Assembly (NCBI GenBank): GCA_000432335.1
Contig: HF995373.1
Coordinates: 1-27,210, forward strand
Direction: 5' to 3'
Length of the DNA stretch: 27,210 nucleotides
From: Firmicutes bacterium CAG:646
GTDB taxonomy: Bacteria > Bacillota > Clostridia > Lachnospirales > Lachnospiraceae
The notes beneath the pieces are model-generated. The model was not told the DNA's origin, ran no database searches, and saw only the letters and a list, made by a program, of their open reading frames with translations. Below, one piece after another: positions 15,960-21,704 of this stretch (positions within the stretch are counted from its first letter, which is position 1; each line of letters opens with the position of its first letter). Made by a program: the position numbers and the translations under genes.

Positions 15960-17165
15960 TTGAACGGGGTGAAAAAGAAATATCGGCGTTTTTTGTGGTG
16001 CTGCCTGACGGCGTCTTTGATGGGAATGGGAGTGTTGGTATACGATACTGCCAGAGACAGTATACCGGATGAACTGATGATCTTTCCTGATGAGCAGCCA
16101 GACTGGGAAACGATTCTGGACAATCCGGCGGTGACTTATGATCCGGCGGTGGAGGTTTCTCAAAACGGAAGTTATAGAATGCAGTGCAGTCTTTTTGGGA
16201 TGATTCCTTTAAAAACCATAAAAGTGACTTCTGTAGAGCCGCAGATGGTCTTTGCCAGCGGTTCTCCAGTGGGAATCTATATGGAAACAGAAGGTGTTCT
16301 TGTGATTGACAGTGGAGAAATCCGTGGGATGGATGGAATTATGCAGTCCCCTGCAGAACATATTGTACAGCCGGGAGATTATATCCGGAAAGTGGATGGA
16401 GAAATACTGGAAAGTAAGAAACAACTGATGAAACTGGTGGAAAAGAATCAGGGAGAGCCCATGGAAATGGAAGTGATGCGTAAGGATGAACTGATCGATC
16501 TTGCTCTGACACCGTTACAGACAGAAGATGGTTCCTATAAATTGGGGATTTGGGTAAGAGATAATATACAGGGAATCGGAACACTTACTTATGTGGATCA
16601 GAAAGGAACCTTCGCAGCGCTGGGACATGGAATCAGCGATGTAGATACCGGAGAACGACTGGACATTTCTCAGGGAGACCTCTACGATGCCCGGATCTTA
16701 TCTGTCAAAAAAGGAACTTCAGGAAATCCGGGAGAATTGAGGGGCGTGATCGACTATCAGGAAAACTTGAAAATGGGAGAAATTGTAAAGAACACACCCA
16801 ATGGGATTTTAGGGCAGATGCGCCCGGAAAAGGAAGGAAAACTATCCAGACAACCTTATGAAATCAGTTTAAAACAAGATTTGAAAACAGGACCAGCATA
16901 TATCTTGTGTGATGTGGGAGAAGGAGTGCAGAAATACGAGATTGAAATTACAAAAATCGATCAGAATGCGAAAGACTCCAATAAAAGCTTTGTGATCCAT
17001 GTGACAGATACGAAACTTCTGGAACTTACTGGAGGAATTGTACAGGGAATGAGCGGCAGCCCGATTATACAGGAAGAAAAATTGGTGGGCGCGGTAACCC
17101 ATGTATTTGTGAACGATCCGACAAAAGGGTATGGGATTTTCATTGAAAACATGATGGAGCATTGA
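15960..17165 (+). CDS. spoIVB: SpoIVB serine peptidase (family S55)
   Basis: SpoIVB is made in the forespore, secreted into the intermembrane space, and there triggers processing of pro-sigma-K. From TTG 15960 the protein has 401 residues. That start has AAGGATGTGAT (15946-15956), one mismatch from a full anti-16S match, at good distance; the open frame further upstream covers the recN terminator and is not coding. An N-terminal membrane anchor (about 11-28) is followed by a PDZ domain (about 100-185). The catalytic triad can be read as H223, D350 and S365 (in GHGISD, VTDTK and GMSGSP). The spacings of 142 and 15 residues equal those of B. subtilis H236, D363 and S378. Normally spo0A follows directly; here an island intervenes. 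Confidence 0.95.
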   Translation: MNGVKKKYRRFLWCCLTASLMGMGVLVYDTARDSIPDELMIFPDEQPDWETILDNPAVTYDPAVEVSQNGSYRMQCSLFGMIPLKTIKVTSVEPQMVFASGSPVGIYMETEGVLVIDSGEIRGMDGIMQSPAEHIVQPGDYIRKVDGEILESKKQLMKLVEKNQGEPMEMEVMRKDELIDLALTPLQTEDGSYKLGIWVRDNIQGIGTLTYVDQKGTFAALGHGISDVDTGERLDISQGDLYDARILSVKKGTSGNPGELRGVIDYQENLKMGEIVKNTPNGILGQMRPEKEGKLSRQPYEISLKQDLKTGPAYILCDVGEGVQKYEIEITKIDQNAKDSNKSFVIHVTDTKLLELTGGIVQGMSGSPIIQEEKLVGAVTHVFVNDPTKGYGIFIENMMEH

Positions 17166-17173
17166 GCTCAAGC

Positions 17174-17235
17174 AGAAATCAAAAACAGCAGACAGCGTGA
17201 GTTTACTCACAGGCTGGTCTGCTGTTTTGATTTCT
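17174..17235 (+). terminator. Long hairpin after spoIVB
   Basis: AGAAATC...CAGCAGAC (17174-17193) pairs with GTCTGCTG...GATTTCT (17217-17235) over 19 pairs with one bulged A. A second perfect hairpin, GTGAGT with ACTCAC, caps it. It begins nine bases after the spoIVB stop. There is no long T-run after it, but the size and position fit an end-of-operon element; T and A runs in the arms would allow function on both strands. Confidence 0.65.
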
Positions 17236-17278
17236 ATTTGGCGAAAGCCAAACACTGAGGAAAAGCGAAGCACAGGTT

Positions 17279-17448
17279 GATACTATTTTCTTGATCTTGA
17301 AAAAGTTTCACTATTTTTTGGCTGAAAAAGTAGTGAAATTTTTTTGAAATTTGAATTTTGTATCATTTTTTAGCAGAATTTTGAGTGATTTGTTGCAAAA
17401 ACAACAGGAGAAGTAGTGAAATTTTTTAAAAAAAGCTCTTTTAGTATC
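17279..17448. repeat. Three copies of a 34-35-base AT-rich repeat, one inverted
   Basis: The unit is TAGTGAAA, 21-22 AT-rich bases, GTATC. Copies lie at 17279-17313 (reverse orientation), 17331-17364 and 17414-17448 (both forward). The inner bases differ while the ends are kept. The first two copies face each other, so TTTCACTATTTTT and AAAAAGTAGTGAAA can form a hairpin (17306-17338). Together with the flanking sequence, 17236-17470 holds no gene. Confidence 0.55.
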
Positions 17449-17470
17449 ATTTCTACGCTGAAGGAAGTAT

Positions 17471-17498
17471 TTGACATATGTCGTTTTTTTCTTATAAC
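17471..17498 (+). promoter_or_regulatory. Promoter with a palindrome over the -35 box
   Basis: TTGACA (17471-17476), a 16-base spacer and TATAAC (17493-17498) form a good vegetative promoter. The -35 box is part of the perfect 10-base palindrome GACATATGTC (17473-17482), a plausible operator. No open gene starts in the next 160 bases, which contain only an imperfectly paired stretch (TCCCAT with ATGGGA) and no coding frame that I can support. Confidence 0.45.
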
Positions 17499-17628
17499 AA
17501 GAATGAGAGACAATAACAAAGCTAATGCGTCAGTGACAGGCTGAATAATAAAAGTCCCATGGATGCCTTATAATAATGGGAAAATAACAGGCATAAGGGG
17601 ATTTAATCGTAAAATTCTAAAACGCCTA

Positions 17629-17657
17629 TTGACAAAGAAAAGGAGGTACGTTATAAC
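17629..17657 (+). promoter_or_regulatory. Promoter ahead of the small island genes
   Basis: TTGACA (17629-17634), 17 bases and TATAAC (17652-17657) give a near-ideal vegetative promoter. A transcript would start near 17664, cover the interrupted small ORF at 17688, and reach the gene at 17838. Confidence 0.6.
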
Positions 17658-17687
17658 GAGTAATAAATGGAAAGTATAGAGGATTAT

Positions 17688-17813
17688 ATGAAAAATACAA
17701 ATACATATAGATACTGCGTTGCTATGAAAAATGGTTGAAAGATTTTCAAATTTGGATTGACGTATTATAATATGGAACGCTTAAAAACAGATATTAAAAA
17801 ATGGTGTTATTAA
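17688..17813 (+). pseudogene. Small ORF interrupted by one in-frame stop
   Basis: From ATG 17688, preceded by AGAGGA at a short distance, the frame reads MKNTNTYRYCVAMKNG. It then meets TGA (17736-17738) and continues in the same frame as KIFKFGLTYYNMERLKTDIK to TAA at 17811. A TGG codon in place of the TGA would give one 41-residue peptide (48 residues if read from ATG 17667). I do not recognise the family. The strong promoter just upstream suggests that something was once expressed here. Chance continuation of a short AT-rich frame is the alternative. Confidence 0.3.
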
Positions 17814-17837
17814 TTCAGAAGTTAAAAGGAGTAGAAA

Positions 17838-18218
17838 GTGATTAAAGATTTAATGTATATCGAATTGAAAACAGGGTATTCAGACGATGGTCCAGCGTGG
17901 ATTGGATATGTGAAAACTTCAAAAACAAAGAAAACTATTTATTTTAATGACCATGCTTTTCAAAAATATAATGGTAGTTATTCAAATTATATAGATATTG
18001 AGAATGGAGAGGAATATTGGATTTCTGGATTGAAAAAGAAAGAGAGCAATCGTCATTGGGCTGGTCATGGAAAAATTATGATTGACCGCAGAGCAGTGAA
18101 TGAATATCTTACTCTGATTGGCGAGAAAGAATTACCATTAAATTTCTTTGAAATAATTGATATTGAGGATAGTTTTCCGGTTGAAAGCGTAAATAGACTG
18201 TTGAATGAGAAAGAATAA
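17838..18218 (+). CDS. Small conserved protein of unknown function (often mislabelled as DXS)
   Basis: The 126-residue soluble protein begins MIKDLMYIELKTGYSDDGPAWIGYV. It contains KTIYFNDHAFQKYNG, the conserved-looking NYIDIENGEEYWISGLKKK, and NRHWAGHGKIMIDRRAVNEY. I recall short proteins with the same YYIE...GPARIG...TIYY...ETGEEYWISG pattern in many bacteria, some of them mislabelled 1-deoxy-D-xylulose-5-phosphate synthase. It shares no motif with the real Dxs at 10141, and no function is known to me. The start is GTG 17838 with AAGGAG six bases upstream. Base composition is much more AT-rich than in the flanking sporulation genes, which suggests acquisition. Confidence 0.7.
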   Translation: MIKDLMYIELKTGYSDDGPAWIGYVKTSKTKKTIYFNDHAFQKYNGSYSNYIDIENGEEYWISGLKKKESNRHWAGHGKIMIDRRAVNEYLTLIGEKELPLNFFEIIDIEDSFPVESVNRLLNEKE

Positions 18219-18261
18219 AAATCCAGTTTGCCTGATTGAAATTAGAATTTGAGGTGAAATT

Positions 18262-18330
18262 ATGGCGTCCAGTAAAGAATATTTAGAATTTATTTTAGGA
18301 CAGTTATCTGAATTGGAAGAAATTACTTAA
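18262..18330 (+). pseudogene. 5' remnant of a TfoX/Sxy N-terminal domain gene
   Basis: A GAGGTG site followed by ATG starts a 22-residue frame, MASSKEYLEFILGQLSELEE plus two residues, ended by TAA. This is the opening of small Firmicute TfoX N-terminal-domain proteins, which normally continue for about 80 more residues with a Y-R-x-M-M-G-E-Y type motif. Nothing resembling the rest follows; the next gene starts 30 bases later. I read it as the stub left by a deletion. TfoX-family proteins in Firmicutes have no firmly known function. Confidence 0.55.
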
Positions 18331-18360
18331 TAACTTTGAAGTTTATACGGGGAGGACAGC

Positions 18361-18819
18361 ATGGAAATCACACAGCTTACAAATGCGAAAGAAAAGCAGA
18401 GCGTGACAAAACTTATTCTTGAGGCACTCCCGGAATGGTTTGGTATTCCGGAAGCGAGAGAAGAATACATAAAAGAAAGCGTTGATAAAATATTTTTTTG
18501 TGCTTATGAGAAGGGTAAACCAGTAGGGTTTTTATATCTGAAAGAAACGGGAAATGTTACGATTGAGTTATATGCTATGGGGATTTTAAAAGAATTTCAT
18601 CGGCATGGAATTGGTCGGAAATTGTTTGAAAATGCAAAAAGAGCAGCTATTGAAGCGGGATATTTGTTTATGCAAGTGAAGACAGTGCAGATGGGAAAAT
18701 ATGAAGAATATGATAAGACAAATCAATTTTATCTTTCTCTCGGTTTTCGCGAATTTGAGATATTCCCCACTTTGTGGGATGAATGGAATCCATGTCAAAT
18801 TTATGTTATGGCATTGTAG
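18361..18819 (+). CDS. GNAT family N-acetyltransferase
   Basis: The 152-residue protein has the GNAT fold order: a strand with GKPVGFLYLKE (about 52-62), the conserved strand IELYAMGILKEFHRHG, and the acetyl-CoA loop R81-H-G-I-G-R86. A helix (KLFENAKRAAIEAG) follows, then the late motif TNQFYLSLGFREFEIFP. The substrate cannot be told; small cytosolic GNATs of this kind modify amino groups on antibiotics, amines or protein ends. ATG 18361 follows GGGGAGGA. The nucleoside phosphorylase gene follows after 17 bases, probably in one transcript. Confidence 0.9.
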   Translation: MEITQLTNAKEKQSVTKLILEALPEWFGIPEAREEYIKESVDKIFFCAYEKGKPVGFLYLKETGNVTIELYAMGILKEFHRHGIGRKLFENAKRAAIEAGYLFMQVKTVQMGKYEEYDKTNQFYLSLGFREFEIFPTLWDEWNPCQIYVMAL

Positions 18820-18836
18820 CAGAGGGAGGACAGGAA

Positions 18837-19586
18837 ATGATTACTGATTCATATGATGTAAATAGTGAACCTATTGTAAAATTGGAGAGTATTTATGGAG
18901 AAAAGAAGTTTCTGGTCAATAAGTGTATTATTATTTTTTCAAAAATAATATATGAGCATATGCTTAATAATTTTGAATGTGAAAAGATCAGTGAAGTTGG
19001 CGCATGTAATGGGAATATACCCGTTTGGAGTTTTGAATATGAGGGAGAGCGAATTGCCTTTTATTTGACGCCGATTGGCTCCGCCCTTGCGGGAGGAACG
19101 ATTGCGGAGGTCCATCATTTGACAGGAGCATCGACATTTATTGCTTTTGGATCTTGTGGAAGTTTAGATAGAGAAGCAACGGATAACAAATTTATCATTC
19201 CGACACAGGCGTATAGAGGGGAAGGACTTTCTTATTACTTTGCAAAGCCTCAGGATTATATCAAAATGAAAAATGCAGATAAAGTAGCTGAGATTTTTTC
19301 AGAATTGCATTTACCTTATGTTCAGGGAAAAGTATGGACTACAGATTCTATGATTCGGGAAACTGTAAATCTGGTAAATAAAAGAAAGCAGGAAGGGTGC
19401 ATTGCCGTAGAAATGGAACTTGCCGGAATCCAGGCGGTTTGTGATTTTTATGGTTTTGAAATCTATGACTTTCTTGTGCCAGGAGATGTGCTGCTAGAGG
19501 ACAATTATGAAATTGAACAATTAGCTGCCGCCAATCATAACTTGGATAAGTTGTTTATTGCATTACAAATAGCAAAAAGAGTATAG
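18837..19586 (+). CDS. Nucleoside phosphorylase (PNP/UDP family)
   Basis: The 249-residue cytosolic protein belongs to the purine nucleoside/uridine phosphorylase superfamily, which cleaves nucleosides with phosphate to base and ribose 1-phosphate. Visible are GSALAGGTIAEVHHLTGAS (about 81-99), the phosphate-site strand FIAFGSCGSLDRE (101-113), IPTQAYRGEGLSYY (121-134), TTDSM, and the ribose-binding VEMELAGIQAV (191-201). These fit a uridine-phosphorylase-like enzyme, though base preference is uncertain. ATG 18837 is chosen because GGGAGGA (18824-18830) stands before it; the frame extends upstream into the acetyltransferase gene without a better start. A strong terminator follows. Confidence 0.88.
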   Translation: MITDSYDVNSEPIVKLESIYGEKKFLVNKCIIIFSKIIYEHMLNNFECEKISEVGACNGNIPVWSFEYEGERIAFYLTPIGSALAGGTIAEVHHLTGASTFIAFGSCGSLDREATDNKFIIPTQAYRGEGLSYYFAKPQDYIKMKNADKVAEIFSELHLPYVQGKVWTTDSMIRETVNLVNKRKQEGCIAVEMELAGIQAVCDFYGFEIYDFLVPGDVLLEDNYEIEQLAAANHNLDKLFIALQIAKRV

Positions 19587-19604
19587 TGTGGTGATATTTT
19601 TGGG

Positions 19605-19633
19605 AAAAGGAATCGAAAAAGATTCCTTTTTTT
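19605..19633 (+). terminator. Intrinsic terminator of the acetyltransferase-phosphorylase unit
   Basis: AAAAGGAATC (19605-19614) pairs perfectly with GATTCCTTTT (19621-19630) around a 6-base loop, and the T-run totals seven. It starts 19 bases after the phosphorylase stop. Confidence 0.9.
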
Positions 19634-19721
19634 ATTGTCATATTATTGCTACGTACAGAAAATGTGGATATAATTGAAACTAAAAAAACAAATCATTTGT
19701 TGATTAATACAAAATAACAAA

Positions 19722-19750
19722 TTGCAAAAATAAAAATATTGTGTTATGCT
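19722..19750 (+). promoter_or_regulatory. Promoter of the RhuM-Fic gene
   Basis: TTGCAA (19722-19727), 17 bases and TATGCT (19745-19750) form a moderate vegetative promoter 50 bases before the RhuM-Fic start, in an otherwise gene-free AT-rich stretch. Confidence 0.5.
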
Positions 19751-19799
19751 TAAAAATAAATTGAGGTGGTATAAGATGTTATGAAAAAGGTGAGAGTAT

Positions 19800-20602
19800 A
19801 TGCAGAATAATGAAATTGTAATTTTTGAAACGGAAGACAAATTGGTAACCTTACCAGTAGCGATTGAACATGAGACAGTTTGGTTAAGTGCGAATCAAAT
19901 GGCAGTTTTGTTTGGCAGAGACGAAAAGACCATTAGAAAGCATATTAATAATGTATTCTCGGAAGATGAAGTGGATAAAAATAACAACACGCAAAAAATG
20001 CGTGTTGATGGTGTCAAACAATTAGTTCCTTTTTATACGTTAGATGTCATCATCTCTGTTGGTTATCGTGTAAAATCAAAACGGGGTGTTGAGTTTCGGC
20101 GTTGGGCAAATTCCGTTTTGAAACAATACATATTGAAGGGTTATGCAGTCAATGATAATCGTATCAAACAGTTGGGAGAAGTGATACGTATTATGAAAAG
20201 AACAGAAGATGCGTTAGATAGTAAGCAGGTTCTTTCTGTTATTGAAAAATACAGCAGTGCGTTAGATTTGTTGGATGCGTACGATCATCAAAACATGATG
20301 TGTCCTGAGGGAAATCAGGCTATCTACGTTCTTTCCTATGAGGAATGTATGGAAGTGATCCAGAGTATGAGATTTGGTGATGAATCAGATTTATTTGGTA
20401 AAGAAAAGGATGATTCGTTCAAGGGAAGTATTGGAAATATTTATCAGCCATTTGGCGGAGTGGATATTTACGAGTCTTTGGAAGAAAAGGCGGCGAATCT
20501 TTTGTAGATTCTACGCTGGTGGCACTGACTATTATGATTGCAGAATCCAGACCGGAAGAAAAAGAAATGATGGTGAGTGTGGTTATGAACTGTATGCTAT
20601 AA
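19800..20602 (+). pseudogene. RhuM-Fic protein gene with the Fic catalytic core deleted
   Basis: The first frame (ATG 19800, 235 residues) opens with an ETVWLSANQMAVLFGRDEKTIRKHINNVF DNA-binding type region. It continues through LDVIISVGYRVKSKRGVEFRRWA, which marks the RhuM family, and reaches the start of a Fic/Doc-type domain (SIGNIYQPFGG, then SLEEKAANLL). It stops at 20505. A second frame from about 20507 to 20602 supplies the end of such a domain, DSTLVALTIMIAESRPEEKE to MNCML. In intact relatives about 40 residues with the Fic motif HxFxDGNKR stand between these parts; they are missing here and the frame is broken. The remaining protein could still bind DNA but cannot transfer AMP. Family matching is from memory. 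Confidence 0.75.
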
Positions 20603-20633
20603 ATAAAAAATTCTGAATATATTTACTGCAAAA

Positions 20634-20701
20634 GTAACAGTTCAGCTCGCGCCATTCGTAAAACCGCACTGCGTGCTTATTGTGGCTAACGCTACTGTTA
20701 T
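20634..20701. repeat. Structured intergenic element with terminal inverted repeats
   Basis: TAACAGT (20635-20641) and ACTGTTA (20694-20700) bound a GC-richer stretch in an AT-rich setting. Inside are short palindromes such as GCAC-TGC-GTGC near 20667-20677 and CGCG near 20648. No coding potential is seen. The sequence resembles short interspersed intergenic repeats that I associate with Lachnospiraceae genomes, but copy number cannot be tested within this window, where only one copy occurs. Confidence 0.4.
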
Positions 20702-20751
20702 CTCTAAAATAATATTGGCAAAAGAGAAACTGGTGTTATTGGGGAGTTTTT

Positions 20752-20759
20752 GATATAAT
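20752..20759 (+). promoter_or_regulatory. Orphan -10 promoter before the methyltransferase remnant
   Basis: TGATATAAT (20751-20759), a perfect -10 with TG extension, stands before an AGGGAG binding site (20785-20790). No start codon lies at the right distance: the codon at 20796 is TTA. Confidence 0.5.
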
Positions 20760-20795
20760 AGGTTTAGAAAATAAAGGTTAGGTAAGGGAGAAAGA

Positions 20796-21184
20796 TTAAC
20801 TCGCATCAGAGAGAATGAGCGAAAATCTCATATGGAAATCTATACAAATGAAAAATTATATAATACAAATAGTTGGTTGCAAAAGCCTATAAAAACGGTG
20901 GAAGAGATTCCAGAAACTCTTACAGAATGCCAGAGAACAAGTTTTTAGAAAAATTGCAAGAGATTAAAAAGGGGATATCCCTAAATGGGATTGCTTGCTT
21001 TATGATTAATTCTAATATTAGAGAAATGAGTTTGGAAGATACATTTACAGGGTGGGAAATATTGAAGAGTGGAGTGAGCGAACAGAAATATGATATTCCT
21101 AGAGAAAATTTTATTAGCCATCTTCATACAGCGGTAGTAACGTATGTGGTGAGATGGAAAGGAGAAGATGAAAATGAGAGCTGA
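20796..21184 (+). pseudogene. Class I methyltransferase gene reduced to its ends
   Basis: One frame from about 20796 reads LTRIRENERKSHMEIYTNEK, then LYNTNSWLQKPIKTVEEI, and stops at 20946-20948. This is the typical N-terminus of a class I SAM-dependent methyltransferase before its glycine-rich motif. A second frame gives FLEKLQEIKKGISLNGIACF, MINSNIRE, then TFTGWEILKSGVSEQKYDIP and HLHTAVVTYVVRWKG, ending at 21184, which fits the C-terminal third of the same family. The whole SAM-binding core is absent and the frames do not join. A second gap is likely after NIRE. The expected start position holds TTA, so even initiation seems lost. I consider it dead. Expected intact length is near 200 residues; 117-130 codons remain. 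Confidence 0.6.
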
Positions 21185-21689
21185 AAAAATAGAAACATCA
21201 AGATTATATTTACGAAGTTTTGAGAAGGAAGATGCCAGGTTTGCTATTAGCATTTGGAATGATCCTGCGATGAGTGAGTATCTGGCGGATGAGGCGATGG
21301 TGGAAATTGATGAAACGTATCTCAAAGAGATAGAGGAATTGGCAGAGGATGATGGATGTTATTACATGATATCCGAGTTAAAAGATACGCATGAGCGGAT
21401 CGGAACCTGCAGTTTTATTATTAGTGAAGAAGGAAAAACTTATGATATTGCTTACTGTGTACATAAAAACTATTGGAGAAAAGGGTTTGCTACAGAGATG
21501 GTGGGAGGTATGATTTCTTATGCAAAAGAGCATGGGGCAAAGAAAATTACTGTCTGTGTGGATCAGGAAAATGTGGCTTCTAATGGTGTTGTAAGAAAAC
21601 ATGGTTTTTCTGTTGCAAGAGAAAGCTTTTACAAAAAAAGAGGAACTGGAAAAGAGTGTGCAGATTATATCTATGAACTTGAGGTGTAG
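21174..21689 (+). CDS. GNAT family N-acetyltransferase, RimJ/RimL-like
   Basis: The 171-residue protein begins MRAEKIETSRLYLRSFEKED, the usual opening of RimJ/RimL-type GNATs. It shows YDIAYCVHKNYWRKGFATEM with the acetyl-CoA loop R102-K-G-F-A-T107, and then NVASNGVVRKHGFSVARE, the family's N-x-A/S-S-x-x-V-x-x-K-x-G-F motif. Related enzymes acetylate ribosomal protein ends or small amines; the substrate here is unknown. ATG 21174 is preferred because GGAG (21161-21164) is nine bases upstream; ATG 21168 in the same frame is also possible. It overlaps the end of the methyltransferase remnant, so translation may once have been coupled to it. Confidence 0.88.
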   Translation: MRAEKIETSRLYLRSFEKEDARFAISIWNDPAMSEYLADEAMVEIDETYLKEIEELAEDDGCYYMISELKDTHERIGTCSFIISEEGKTYDIAYCVHKNYWRKGFATEMVGGMISYAKEHGAKKITVCVDQENVASNGVVRKHGFSVARESFYKKRGTGKECADYIYELEV

Positions 21690-21704
21690 TAGGAAGGAGT
21701 ATTT

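Noticed and set aside
17279..17448. CRISPR-like array
   Set aside because: Units are in mixed orientation, diverged inside, and have no regular spacers or nearby cas genes.
17736..17738. TGA as a selenocysteine codon
   Set aside because: No SECIS-like hairpin directly follows, and a tryptophan-to-stop change explains the frame more simply.
20374..20616. Open frame of 80 codons overlapping the end of the RhuM-Fic gene
   Set aside because: It is the wrong frame of recognisable RhuM-Fic sequence on both sides of the deletion.
20634..20701. Integron attC site
   Set aside because: The inverted ends lack the GTTRRRY/RYYYAAC boxes and no integrase or cassette array is present.
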